A stretch of 64,000 nucleotides of DNA from Methanosarcina sp. DH2 (GCF_020804225.1 NZ_WJBI01000022.1:89-64088); one strand, 5' to 3'. Shown: positions 29,071-38,271, numbered from the stretch's first letter. The notes: generated by a model from the letters alone, not told the origin. Numbers and translations are program-made.

Positions 29071-29396
29071 ACCCCTTCATTTCTACTGGAGAGGGATAAA
29101 GCGGTCGAAGTATAGATTTTGTTGACTAATTAATAAATTTAATTAAAAATTTGTAAATTTATTTTAATTCTTGTATAAAAGCATTTTATTTTCGTTTAGC
29201 TCGTAAAAACCTCTAAATTTTTATACCTTAATAATAAACTATATATACAATTAGAATTATAACTAAACAACATTATTTTGTTGTTATATCAAAAATAAAA
29301 TGTGATTTTATTTTGTTATTCAAATTCCTGAAACCTTTCAGTAGAAACCATGGGGTCCGGGGGTTATATAAACGTTCCAGTGGAAACAAAGGGGGG
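29071..29396. promoter_or_regulatory. Candidate replication origin: inverted ORB elements around an AT-rich segment
   Basis: Three origin recognition boxes are visible. ORB-1 is inverted (29071-29092; reverse complement CTCCAGTAGAAATGAAGGGG). ORB-2 is plus-strand (29336-29356; TTTCAGTAGAAACCATGGGG, more divergent). ORB-3 is plus-strand (29374-29396; TTCCAGTGGAAACAAAGGGG). ORB-3 fits the archaeal Orc1/Cdc6 site, the mini-ORB core TTCCAGTGGAAAC plus the G-string. The 243 bases between ORB-1 and ORB-2 are almost all A/T (for example AATTAATAAATTTAATTAAA) and could serve as the unwinding element. Inverted ORBs flanking an AT-rich core, near the orc1/cdc6 gene, is the standard archaeal origin layout. 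The boxes are seen; origin activity is inferred. Confidence 0.8.
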
Positions 29397-29689
29397 TTTA
29401 CATTTCTTTCTTCTCTCCTTTTTATTCTAGTATTTCACCCAGCTTTTATACAATAGACAAAACACTTCAGAACATGTAAACTCCTGGAAACAAACTATTA
29501 ACTACTAAATCTTAAACTATCGAATCTTACCATTAATTCAAAATCTAATTTTTTAAGTTATGATTCCTAAAGCTCGCTCTACTTTCTGAAACTTAGTCCT
29601 TTAGGAAATCTGACCTATTCTCTAAAACTTAGCCTTTCATATTAATTTGGAAACCAATATTCAAAATTAAGTCTCAAAATCCTGAAAAT

Positions 29690-29790
29690 CCAATCCTTAA
29701 ATCCAATCCTGAAAATCCAATCCTGAAAATCCAATCCTTAAATCCAATCCTTAAATCCAATCCTTAAATCCAATCCTGAAAATCCTAATC
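29690..29790. repeat. AATCCAATCCT-type tandem repeat
   Basis: About seven degenerate units of AATCCAATCCTTA or AATCCAATCCTGAA (13-15 bases) lie head to tail on the plus strand, about 300 bases beyond ORB-3. Confidence 0.75.
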
Positions 29791-30222
29791 TAACCTTTAA
29801 ATCCTTGGGTTTACGAAGTTCAATTTGAAGCTTCAATTTATTTCAATTTTTTGACTATGTATCCCATCTTTTTGGTCATCGACTTTCATCTGATTACATT
29901 TTTAAGCAAATATAAATCACAAAATGCTGGCTCGAAATCTTGTTGGGAGCCGTACAATGATCTCGAGTCCAGAGCCGTACAATGGTATTCGTAATCTTGT
30001 GTCATTTTTGTCTTCGGGAATCAGTTCGGCCTTTGTCTTCGGAAGTTAGTCCGGTCTTTAAGAGTAAAAAAAGAAGAGAAAAGAGAAAAGAGAAAAGAGA
30101 AAAGAGAAAAGAGAAAAAATTAAGGAAGTAGTGCCAGGCTAACTGGCGGAGGAACTCTTATAGAGTCTGGATTAAAAGTGATTTACAGGGTCTAGAGAAG
30201 TAATTCTCAGACCCTACTCAGA

Positions 30223-31752
30223 TCAGGTTTCGAAAGGTTCTGTATCTTCTCTGTGAATGGTCTTTCCATGGAGAGCTACATGATTTACGCGGTCGAATTC
30301 TTTGAGGATTTCTTTTGCAGGGCCTTCCTTATCCAGAATGCTGATGGTATAGATTGTTATGCATGAGAGGAAGAATCCAGGGACGATTTCATACAGGTCA
30401 AAAATTCCACCCGAGAGCTGCTTCCAGATGATAACGACGAGGCCGCCAACAACCATTCCACCGAGTGCTCCGTTTCTGGTTGTTTTTCTCCAAAAAAGAG
30501 AGAAGAGAACAACAGGCCCAAAGGCAGCTCCAAATCCTGCCCATGCATATGAGACCAGACCCATAACCGAGTTATTCGGGTCCCTTGCTATTAGATAGGC
30601 AATTGCTGAAATTACAATAACTGCAAACCTGCCCATCCAGACAAGCTCCTTTTCACTTGCGCTTTTTTTCATGGCTATCCTGTAAATGTCTTCAGTAAAG
30701 GCAGATGCGGCAACAAGGAGCTGGGAATCAGCAGTACTCATGATGGCTGCAAGGATAGCTGCAAGGAGAATTCCTGCAATAATGGGCGTGAATAAGGTAT
30801 TTACCATTACCATAAAGATGGTCTCGCTTCCAGCTGCTCCAAGAAACTCAGGATACAGGTAAGCTCTTCCAACAATCCCGATCGCTACGGCAAAGAAAAG
30901 GGAAATAATGACCCAGACCATCGCAATAATTCTTGCCTGCTTAATTTTGTCAGGGGATTCTATAGCCATAAAACGGACCAGGATGTGCGGCATACCAAAG
31001 TATCCCAGGCCCCAGGCAAGGTTTGAGATAAGAGGAATTGCACCACCAGCAAGAGCAGTCCAGGGATTAAGCATTTGTGGGTCTATACTCTCAATCAGGC
31101 TCACGGTCGAGTCGTAACCTCCAATTCCTTTCATAGCTGCAAGAGGCACAAAAACAATGGCACAGAGCATTAGCATACCCTGGAAAAAATCAGTCCAGCA
31201 AACAGCCATGAAACCTCCGAGGAACGTATAGCTGATAATCACCAGTACACCGATAAGAAGAGCTTGCTGATAAGGGATTTCAAAAACGGTGTTAAAAAGC
31301 TTTCCACTTGCAACAAGTCCTGAAGAAGTGTAAAGCAGGAAGAAAACCAGAATCAGTATAGATGAGATAATCCTCAAAGCATGGCTTTTATCTCTGAACC
31401 GGTTTTCAAAGTACACGGGAATAGTAATGGAATCCCCTGCAATCTCGGTATACTCGCGTAATTTTTTTGCAACAAATTTCCAGTTCAGGTAAGTTCCAGC
31501 AGCCAATCCCAGTGCTAACCAGATAGATTCCATTCCTGACAGGTAAGCATACCCCGGTAATCCCAGTAGCAACCAGCCACTCATATCCGATGCCTGAGAA
31601 CTCAGCGCGGTAACCCAGCTGTTTAGCTTTCTTCCTCCTAAAATATAATCCGCAAGATTCTCCGTTTTCCGATAATAGAGAACTCCGATGGAGATCATGA
31701 AAAGCAGATATATTGCGAAAACAAGTACAATACTGAAATTATCTGATACCAT
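30223..31752 (-). CDS. putP: Sodium/solute symporter (SSS family, proline-permease-like)
   Basis: The 509-residue protein has about 13 membrane helices and the SSS signature regions. It starts FAIYLLFMISIGVLYYRKTENLADYILGGR and continues with SSQASDMSGWLLLGLPGYAY (the sodium-site helix with the Ser/Asp cluster), NLAWGLGYFGMPHILVRFMA, and SWAGFGAAFGPVVLFSLFWR (here YAWAGFGAAFGP). These match bacterial PutP closely, including length. It takes up a compatible solute or amino acid with sodium; proline is the best guess. It sits alone between two ORB-containing non-coding regions, reading away from cdc6. No neighbouring metabolic gene explains its substrate. Weak ribosome signal at ATG 31752. Confidence 0.9.
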   Translation of the reverse strand: MVSDNFSIVLVFAIYLLFMISIGVLYYRKTENLADYILGGRKLNSWVTALSSQASDMSGWLLLGLPGYAYLSGMESIWLALGLAAGTYLNWKFVAKKLREYTEIAGDSITIPVYFENRFRDKSHALRIISSILILVFFLLYTSSGLVASGKLFNTVFEIPYQQALLIGVLVIISYTFLGGFMAVCWTDFFQGMLMLCAIVFVPLAAMKGIGGYDSTVSLIESIDPQMLNPWTALAGGAIPLISNLAWGLGYFGMPHILVRFMAIESPDKIKQARIIAMVWVIISLFFAVAIGIVGRAYLYPEFLGAAGSETIFMVMVNTLFTPIIAGILLAAILAAIMSTADSQLLVAASAFTEDIYRIAMKKSASEKELVWMGRFAVIVISAIAYLIARDPNNSVMGLVSYAWAGFGAAFGPVVLFSLFWRKTTRNGALGGMVVGGLVVIIWKQLSGGIFDLYEIVPGFFLSCITIYTISILDKEGPAKEILKEFDRVNHVALHGKTIHREDTEPFET

Positions 31753-31933
31753 TGTTTAACTCCATTTTTAAGAAAATTCCATTTTTAAGTAAAACTTTAT
31801 TTTTAAGTAAAACTTTATTTTTAAGTAAATTTCGTTTTTAGTAAGTTTTTTGGAAGTTCCTTATATCTAACAAAATATTATCTGCTTCCGCTAAAATTAC
31901 TTGTGTTAGCATCATTTCCTTTAAAATTTCAGA

Positions 31934-31990
31934 CTTCTGTTAGGCTTCTGTTAGGCTTCTGTTAGGCTTCTGTTAGGCTTCTGTTAGAAT
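31934..31990. repeat. 11-bp tandem repeat CTTCTGTTAGG, five copies
   Basis: Five exact or near-exact head-to-tail copies are followed by related CTGTTAGAAATT units to about 32035. Confidence 0.9.
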
Positions 31991-32399
31991 TCCTGCTAGA
32001 AATTCTGTTAGAAATTCTGTTACAATTTTTGTTAGATTATTTCCTTTAAGATACTTCTGCTAACGTTAATTCTATCTTCATATTTACTAGTGCTTCGATT
32101 CCAAAATAAATTCCTTATTTAATGGGAAAATTGGTGACTATTGATATATTCAAACTTCAACTTTTGTGAACATACTTCGGAATCACAATACTAGTTAATA
32201 CCAATTCTGTCGGCGATTATGTCTTCAGAAATGTAATTATTTGTCACACAATTTTTATAGTAGGCTACTTATAATATTGTCTATAATTTATAACAGTTCT
32301 ATAGCACTATCCTGTTATCCAGATATTATTAAAGCAGCTCATTTTATTTCGGTTCATTGAACTAATTATTAACGGATTGTCACTTTTAATTTATTTCAG

Positions 32400-32610
32400 T
32401 CGAATACCCCGCTAGCTTGCTGCGGGGATGGAAAACTTCCCCGGTAACCGTTAATGATAATATGATTTATCAATCCCATTTTTTGGTTGTTAACTTCTGC
32501 TCAAACTAAATTGTTTAGGGATATTATCTCCTTTAACGGAATTTGGAGCGGTGGCGCGAACATACCCCGTTGCTTGCAGCGGGGTGCGCCAGCACAACTT
32601 TGATTTTTTC
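32400..32610 (-). mobile_element. Fossil IS200/IS605 (TnpB-type) right end with two hairpins
   Basis: On the minus strand a 34-codon open frame ends at 32490 (ATAPNSVKGDNIPKQFSLSRS is its tail). Then comes a GC-rich segment ending in a hairpin, CCCCGCAGCAAGCTAGCGGGG, followed by TATTCGA (about 32404-32432). This hairpin-plus-TTCGA arrangement looks like the right end of IS200/IS605-group elements, where the TnpB guide-RNA scaffold lies. A second hairpin of almost the same sequence, CCCCGCTGCAAGCAACGGGG then TATGTTCG, lies at about 32566-32591. It suggests a nested or duplicated end. No tnpA and no full tnpB remain. Family assignment is an inference from the hairpin form and the position of the ORF tail. 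Confidence 0.5.
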
Positions 32611-33044
32611 AAAAAATTCTTTGTTATCATAAACGCACATGAAATTCTTCGAATAACAGGTACAAAAATATGAAAGTACTTTTCAAGTTGCAGTACTTTC
32701 ATGCTAAATTAGTAAGCAAAACTATAGTTATAACTAAATTAATAACTTCAAAAAGCCGGTTTTCTGAAACAGAATATTTTGAAAAGTATATATTCTAAAT
32801 AAAAACTCATAAGTTAATATCAAAACATATCTAATTTTTTGCTCATCAAGACTTCATCAATATATTTGTTATCAGGATCAATTCTTATTTTTCTTCCTTC
32901 TCTTTGTATTTTCTTACTAACTAATTTATTGTCAATGGCTTTATTCATAACAAAACTGTTTTTGTTTTTGACACATCCACTTTCGTTTCAACACAGTCAT
33001 TTATTTCCCTTTTATTATTATTCTCTAATAAATATTTTTAGTCA

Positions 33045-33228
33045 TTGAATGGAAATAAAGGGGTTCAAAAATTCTTGATCTTCTTCCACGCGAAAAAGAG
33101 GATTTAAATCTTACCTTCAGGGGTTCTGGAACTATTTACTCTTCATTTTTTTATAAATGAGTCTGATGATATTGATTCCTTCAATAGATATTTAAGGTAA
33201 ACATCAGTTCCAGTAGAAATAAAGGGGT
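33045..33228 (+). promoter_or_regulatory. Two ORB elements upstream of orc1/cdc6
   Basis: ORB-4 (33045-33064) reads TTGAATGGAAATAAAGGGGT, missing the first part of the core. ORB-5 (33207-33228) reads TTCCAGTAGAAATAAAGGGG. Both face the plus strand, 143 bases apart and about 1 kb upstream of the cdc6 start, next to a very AT-rich stretch on their left (32700-33040). They may form a second half of the origin or autoregulate cdc6. Confidence 0.7.
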
Positions 33229-33837
33229 CTTTACCATAACTATTAATACGGTGTACTTCCATTGCATCTACTGCAAACCTACCTTGAAATCAGGTGTTTA
33301 TATACAAATTTAACTTAAAATTTTAGCTAAAGAATGTTCCGAGTACAGATTTATCAGGGTTTAAGAGATGGCTTAAAGTGCGCAACTGAATTTTCATCTT
33401 ACCCCCAGCCTGCTGGAAATAAAATTTCAGGCATTAACTTTAAGAAACATGCATTTATCTATCCATCTCCCTTTGTGAATCCCTAATTCACAAGGTTTAG
33501 CTTATCAAAATTATACAAAATAACAAACCTGATTTCCAGAGTTACTGAGAATCAGGAGTGAAAGACACTTTGAAAATTCACAGTCAAGTCTTTCAATAGA
33601 TCTTTTCCATGTTTGGATAATGTTTTGAGCTTCCAGCATGCGGAATTCCAAATGATAAAAACTATCAAAAACATTTTAAGAACTTGATTTAAACTTTGAG
33701 AATTTAATTTAAACTTTGAGAATTTGATTAAACTTTGCAGTTTTCTCCCCCCATCTTGATACATATAAATGATAATCTAGCTCCTTAAGCAGGGCTTTCA
33801 ATGCCTAAATTTACTCCAATAATTGGGATCGAAAATT

Positions 33838-33950
33838 AAGACTCCAAAGTAAAAGTCACTCCAAAGTAAAAACCATTCTAAAGTAAAAAACCATTCTAAA
33901 GTAAAAAACCACTCCAAAGTAAAAAACCACTCCAAAGTAAAAAATTCACA
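33838..33950. repeat. 19-bp tandem repeat (CACTCCAAAGTAAAAAAC type)
   Basis: About six units alternate between AAAACCATTCTAAAGTAA and AAACCACTCCAAAGTAA. The array lies 250 bases before the cdc6 start. Confidence 0.8.
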
Positions 33951-34195
33951 CCAGGCAGATTAAACTAAAAAAATTAAACTAAAAAGCTAAACTAAATCAC
34001 TAAACTAAAAACTGAACTGGACTATGAAATACGAAAATTTGAAATTACAGGAAGGGCAAAAATTTTGCGGTTCGTTAATTCCTTAAGTATTTTCAACTTT
34101 GAATATCAACACACGCATTAACTGTCAATTGTCCATATAGACTATCTTAACCCGTTACATCTGCGATATTATAACTTTTATGAAGAGGGTCATTT

Positions 34196-35440
34196 ATGAT
34201 AAAAGCTCAATCATTAGACGGCTTATTCGAAAAATTACTTGACGGAAAGTCAATTTTCAAAAACAAAGAGGTTCTTCGTCCTTCTTATACACCGGACCTG
34301 TTATTACACAGGAATGAACAGATAAACAGTCTTGCAACTATCCTGGTTTCCGCACTCCGTGGAGAGACCCCTTCGAATGTCCTGATTTACGGAAAAACAG
34401 GGACAGGAAAGACTGCAGTGACCAGGTATGTAGGAAAAGAACTCGAAAGAGTAAGTGAAGACAAGTCAATTTTCTGTTCTGTTGTTTATATTAATTGCGA
34501 GGTAATCGATACTCAGTACAGGCTTCTTGCAAATCTTGCCAGGCATTTCGAAGAAGAGGTGCCCATGACCGGGTGGCCTACAGATCAGGTTTTCATGAAA
34601 TTTAAGGAAGCGATCGATGCAAGAGACCAGGTTATTATTATCATTCTGGACGAAATTGACAAGCTGATCAAGAAAGGCGATGATGTACTCTACAACCTTT
34701 CAAGGATCAATACAGATCTCAAGAAAGCCAAGGTCAGCATGATCGGGGTTTCCAATGACCTCAAATTCACGGAGTTTCTGGATCCCAGAGTAAAAAGTTC
34801 CCTGGGTGAAGAGGAGTTAATCTTTCCACCTTATGATGCCGAGCAGATAAGTGATATCCTGAAGCAAAGGGCAAAAATGGCTTACAATGATGGGGTGCTT
34901 GGCGAAATGGTAATCCCGCTCTGTGCAGCTTTTGCAGCCCAGGAACACGGCGATGCCCGCAGGGCACTTGATCTTCTGCGCGTTTCTGGAGAAATTGCAG
35001 AGAGAGAAAACCTGCCTCAGGTTCTTGAGGAACACGTAAGGCGCGCGCAAGAAAAAATCGAAATAGACCGCGTAGTGGAAGTCGTGCGTACTCTCCCGAC
35101 CCAATCCAAACTTGTGCTTTACAGTATCATCCTGCTCAGGAACCGCGGAAGAGAGGGCAAGAATATCACAACCGGCGAGATGTATAATGTTTACCGCCAG
35201 CTCTGCCATCATATTGATGTGGACATCCTTACTCAGCGCAGGGTCACTGACCTGATGTCAGAACTTGACATGCTGGGTATAGTCAATGCAGTAGTAGTAA
35301 GTAAGGGACGGTACGGAAGGACAAAAGAAATCTCTTTGAGCGTTCCTGTGGAAAACACTCGCAAAGTCCTCCTCGAAGACTACAGGCTCAAACCTCTTGT
35401 AGATTTTAAAGCCTCCGTTTTCAACAAGATGTTCTCTTAA
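34196..35440 (+). CDS. cdc6: Origin recognition/loading protein Orc1/Cdc6
   Basis: The 414-residue AAA+ ATPase has Walker A GKTGTGKT (66-73), Walker B IIIILDEID (about residues 143-151), sensor motifs around GVSNDLKF, and the arginine-rich EHGDARRALDLLR region. The C-terminal 100 residues form the winged-helix DNA-binding domain. It binds ORB sites and loads the MCM helicase. Length and motifs fit the main euryarchaeal Cdc6-1 type. ATG at 34196 follows GAAGAGGGTC, a good ribosome site; TATTATA at about 34168 may belong to the promoter. It stands next to two ORB clusters, so it probably acts on them in cis. It ends in a hairpin terminator. Confidence 0.97.
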   Translation: MIKAQSLDGLFEKLLDGKSIFKNKEVLRPSYTPDLLLHRNEQINSLATILVSALRGETPSNVLIYGKTGTGKTAVTRYVGKELERVSEDKSIFCSVVYINCEVIDTQYRLLANLARHFEEEVPMTGWPTDQVFMKFKEAIDARDQVIIIILDEIDKLIKKGDDVLYNLSRINTDLKKAKVSMIGVSNDLKFTEFLDPRVKSSLGEEELIFPPYDAEQISDILKQRAKMAYNDGVLGEMVIPLCAAFAAQEHGDARRALDLLRVSGEIAERENLPQVLEEHVRRAQEKIEIDRVVEVVRTLPTQSKLVLYSIILLRNRGREGKNITTGEMYNVYRQLCHHIDVDILTQRRVTDLMSELDMLGIVNAVVVSKGRYGRTKEISLSVPVENTRKVLLEDYRLKPLVDFKASVFNKMFS

Positions 35441-35464
35441 ATTCTATAGATTTCTTTTTAAAGC

Positions 35465-35495
35465 CCGGATTATCTTTTTGATCCGGCCTTTCTGG
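35465..35495 (+). terminator. Hairpin terminator after cdc6
   Basis: CCGGAT (35465-35470) and ATCCGG (35481-35486) form a perfect stem around a T-rich ten-base loop. The hairpin begins 24 bases after the cdc6 stop and is followed by CCTTTCTGGCTTTT. Confidence 0.6.
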
Positions 35496-35937
35496 CTTTT
35501 CTATGCATTCGATAAGCTTTTTCATGCACTCAATAATTTTCATGTTTTTACTGAGAAGCTCTTTTCTCATAATTTTCTTTCCTGAGGCTTTTCCTTCAAT
35601 TTTTCAGAAATAGCCTTATTTTTTCAGGAAATAATATATATGATCCTGTGGTTTGACTAGGATCATATCATAATTCACATGTCAGGTATATGTCAGGTAT
35701 AGATCTATATTATTCAGTAATATTCAGTAATATTCAGTAATATTCACTAATTTCAGAGTCCATACTGCTCAAGCTTCTATCATATCTTATGGTCTAAAGA
35801 TTATTTCATGGTCTAAAGTTATAACTTGAGGTTCCACTGAAATTCTAAGTGAGATTCCTATCTAAACTTCTACTCAGATTTATAGTTCAGGCTTATAATT
35901 AAAATCCAAGGATTCAGGTTTAAAAAGGTAATTTTTG
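35496..35937. other. Intergenic region between cdc6 and the UPF0200 gene
   Basis: This AT-rich sequence has no ORF. It contains four near-identical 12-base units ATATTCAGTAAT (about 35708-35750) and a two-copy ATATGTCAGGTAT (about 35680-35702). Confidence 0.55.
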
Positions 35938-36483
35938 ATGAAGATAATAGCGTTCGTAGGCATGCCAGCTTCGGGAAAATCCGAAGCTTCAAGGATTGCC
36001 ACTGAGATAGGCATTCCTGTTATTATTATGGGTGATGTGATCCGGAAGGAAGTTCTGAAGCGTGGGCTTGAACCCAACGATTCAAACACCGGAATGGTTG
36101 CAACGGACCTTCGCAAGTGTGAGGGCATGGATGCTGTTGCCAGACGTTGCATTTCTCAAATAAAGGAAACAGGCTCTGAACTTGTGGTTGTTGACGGTGT
36201 ACGCGGGATTGCTGAAGTAGAGTGTTTCAGGCAGGAATTCGGAAGAGGCTTCATCCTTATTTCCATTTATGCTCCCATTGAGATCCGCTTTTCCAGAGTC
36301 CAGAAAAGAGGAAGAAGCGATGATATGAACAGTATCGAAGGTCTCCGCCACAGGGACGAACGAGAACTTGGCTGGGGCATGGGAGAAGCCATAGAAGCTT
36401 CCAATGTGGAAATTGAAAATAACTCCACGCTTGAGATCTTCAGAAAAGATGTTGTCGAGGTTTTAAGGAATTATTTACCATAA
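35938..36483 (+). CDS. UPF0200 family nucleotide-kinase-like protein
   Basis: Starting at ATG 35938 the product has 181 residues (a TTG directly before it would add one). It has a P-loop GMPASGKS (8-15), a kinase-like core with IPVIIMGDVIRKEVLKRG and VVVDGVRGIAEVECF, and RVQKRGRSDD, which resembles the lid of nucleotide kinases. Archaeal UPF0200 proteins resemble dephospho-CoA kinase and adenylate kinase, but the substrate is not established. The next gene is UPF0201 (36693) on the same strand; the two families are neighbours in many euryarchaea, which suggests related roles. The gap of 209 bases has no terminator. Confidence 0.9.
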   Translation: MKIIAFVGMPASGKSEASRIATEIGIPVIIMGDVIRKEVLKRGLEPNDSNTGMVATDLRKCEGMDAVARRCISQIKETGSELVVVDGVRGIAEVECFRQEFGRGFILISIYAPIEIRFSRVQKRGRSDDMNSIEGLRHRDERELGWGMGEAIEASNVEIENNSTLEIFRKDVVEVLRNYLP

Positions 36484-36692
36484 GTCCAGAGAGGCTGCAT
36501 TTTGAGAGCCCTGATAGGACAACGCTCAAGAACAAACCCTGCAAATGATGGTTTAATAAATTATGTAAATTAACTTTCCCGAAGAGAGCAAGTTAAGACA
36601 ATTATCAATTTCTGTTGAGCAATGCCGAAAAAGCAATTCAACTGAAAACCTTCCAGAACAATAACATTTGAAAGTATAAGTGGAGTAAATTT

Positions 36693-37172
36693 ATGATAAG
36701 TGTAAAGGTTTCAGCAGCTGTATACCCTACGGAAGACCCTGAAAAAGTCATTAAAGCAGTTTCGGGCCTTTTTACAGGAATAGAACTTCAACAAGAACCT
36801 ATTGATGCAACGGAACCCGAAAAAGGAGTTTCTCCTTCTTTTCTCCTTACAGGCAAGGGAGGGCTTGATCTCCTGCTTACACTGCACGGACTTATTCGTA
36901 GAGAACAGATCATAGATAGTATCCGCAACAAGGCTTTCAATAAAGGATTATCCAGGGATGAGCTCTCGGTCCGTTTTTTACTCAACAAGCAGGCAGCTTT
37001 TGTCGGAATTCCCAGCGTACCTGCTGAAGAAGAATACATGGGGTCTATTGAAGTCATTATCAGGGCAGACTCTTCTGAGGAAATGGAGAGGCTTTTTGAG
37101 TGGCTTTTGCCTCTTACCGAAGAAGGGGTGCCAGTTGTTGAAATGGGAATCGACTATGTGGAAATGGGCTGA
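36693..37172 (+). CDS. UPF0201 family protein
   Basis: The 159-residue protein starts MISVKVSAAVYPTEDPEKV and has alternating strands and helices with LRREQIIDSIRNKAFNKG-like central sequence and FLLNKQAAFVGIPSV, as in archaeal UPF0201 proteins. The fold is ferredoxin-like or RNA-binding-like. No catalytic motif is visible and no function is known. It follows the UPF0200 gene and has a perfect 15-base repeat array directly after its stop. Confidence 0.85.
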   Translation: MISVKVSAAVYPTEDPEKVIKAVSGLFTGIELQQEPIDATEPEKGVSPSFLLTGKGGLDLLLTLHGLIRREQIIDSIRNKAFNKGLSRDELSVRFLLNKQAAFVGIPSVPAEEEYMGSIEVIIRADSSEEMERLFEWLLPLTEEGVPVVEMGIDYVEMG

Positions 37173-37497
37173 AGTTCTCGAGTTTTTAGTTAATACGGAA
37201 TTAGTTAATACGGAATTAGTTAATACGGAATTAGTTAATACGGAATTAGTTAATACGGAATTAGTTAATACGGAATTAGTTAATACGGAATTAGTTAATA
37301 CGGAATTAGTTAATAATTAAATTAGTGACTATTGTTCCAGTTACTTGCGAATCTCGGCCGAGAAATTCAGTTAATCATTGAAATTTAGTTAATTATATTT
37401 CAATTCCCGCCCCAAATTTATCTTAAACAGGATGAATTAAGAGGAATGAATTAAGAAGGACGAATAAAGGACGAATTAAAGGGGATGAATTACAACC
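37173..37497. other. Intergenic region after UPF0201
   Basis: This gap is dominated by the 15-base array at 37186-37315. The rest is AT-rich, with GGACGAATTAAAGG and GGATGAATTA repeats (37430-37490) directly upstream of the next start codon; these may supply its ribosome binding site. Confidence 0.6.
37186..37315. repeat. 15-bp tandem repeat TTAGTTAATACGGAA, eight perfect copies
   Basis: Eight identical copies run from 37186 to 37305, followed by a ten-base partial copy. All copies are identical, so the expansion is recent. The array begins 14 bases after the UPF0201 stop. The unit is divisible by three, so the shifted open frame (NTELV repeated) crosses it without stops. Confidence 0.97.
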
Positions 37498-38271
37498 ATG
37501 CAGTTGCAAAGAATCAGTTTCTCATCGCGTGCGGTCGTTGAGGATCCCTTTAAATGGGCATACAAGCTCGAAGATAGTGGGTATACGGGCTGGGAGATCG
37601 TACAGGAAGGATCTCAGTGCCTGAGTAGCAAGACTGTTCAGAACCTGAAGAATATTTATGATACTACCAGTCTGGAGTTAACCCTGCATTTGCCTTTTTC
37701 GGACATGAACCTTGCAGGCCTGAATAACTCAATCCGCACGGAAGTCCTCAGGCAGATGAAGCATTACCTGACACTTGCCTCTAATTATGTTAATCTGGCT
37801 GTAGTACATCCCGGATACCTCTCTCCCTATGGGGTACAGGTTCCGCAGCAAGCCTATATGACAAACCTTGCCTCTATCCGGGAATTATGTGACTTTGCAG
37901 CCGATCTCGGAGTTCTGATAGCTGTTGAGAATATGCCCGATCTTCCAAAGATTTTCGGCAAATATCCTGATGAAATGCAGGAAATGCTTGATGCTGTCGG
38001 AAGTCACAACATAGGTTTCACCTTTGATGTAGGGCACGCAAATACAGTTGGACTTACAGATGAATTTCTGGACCAGCTTGGAGATCGGATTTCCCATGTA
38101 CACATCCACGACAATATGGGCAAAAAAGATGAACATCTACCTCTTGGAGAGGGTAATATAAACTGGAAGCAGGTTATGGAAAAACTCTCAAACTACAAAG
38201 GAATCTTTGTTACCGAAATGGCCTCGGTTGAAGAAGGGGTCAAAAGCCTCGAGTTTTTAAGAAAACTGTAA
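37498..38271 (+). CDS. Sugar phosphate isomerase/epimerase-type TIM-barrel protein
   Basis: The 257-residue protein belongs to the xylose isomerase/AP endonuclease 2 superfamily. The divalent-metal ligands lie at strand ends: LIAVENMPDLP (Glu), GFTFDVGHANT (Asp, His), ISHVHIHDNMGKKDEHLPLG (His, Asp) and VTEMASVEEG (Glu). The IHDN..KDEHLPLGEGNINW motif is typical of archaeal members of unknown substrate. ATG at 37498 is preceded by an AAAGGGGATGAATTACAACC stretch. It may be monocistronic; the next plus-strand gene starts 3.5 kb on. An AP-endonuclease role is less likely because the DNA-binding loops of EndoIV are not evident. Confidence 0.85.
   Translation: MQLQRISFSSRAVVEDPFKWAYKLEDSGYTGWEIVQEGSQCLSSKTVQNLKNIYDTTSLELTLHLPFSDMNLAGLNNSIRTEVLRQMKHYLTLASNYVNLAVVHPGYLSPYGVQVPQQAYMTNLASIRELCDFAADLGVLIAVENMPDLPKIFGKYPDEMQEMLDAVGSHNIGFTFDVGHANTVGLTDEFLDQLGDRISHVHIHDNMGKKDEHLPLGEGNINWKQVMEKLSNYKGIFVTEMASVEEGVKSLEFLRKL

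Larger units (their letters stand above)
28329..30222. other. Non-coding origin-like region between mfnA and the symporter
   Basis: This 1.9-kb region has no credible gene. From left to right it contains A-rich sequence, a 156-base homopurine tract (28704-28859), an inverted ORB (29071-29092), a highly AT-rich stretch (29093-29335), two ORBs of opposite orientation (29336-29396), a CCAATCC repeat array (29690-29790) and an AAAAGAG microsatellite (about 30066-30116). Listed individually. Confidence 0.7.
31753..34195. other. Non-coding region upstream of orc1/cdc6
   Basis: This 2.4-kb AT-rich gap has no credible gene. It holds TTTTTAAGTAAAACTTTA repeats (about 31765-31830), an 11-base CTTCTGTTAGG array (31934-31990), a fossil IS end (32400-32610), a low-complexity AT segment (32700-33040), two ORBs (33045-33228) and an ACTCCAAAGTAAAAAACC array of about 19-base period (33838-33950). 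The sequence then leads into the cdc6 promoter. Confidence 0.7.

Noticed and set aside
33552-33764. 70-codon minus-strand frame upstream of cdc6
   Set aside because: It spans an AATTTAAACTTTGAG direct repeat, has no ribosome site and no protein-like conservation pattern.
36958-37320. Frame crossing the UPF0201 gene and the 15-base array (NTELV repeats)
   Set aside because: Shifted frame of UPF0201; the repeat unit length divisible by three keeps it open by chance.
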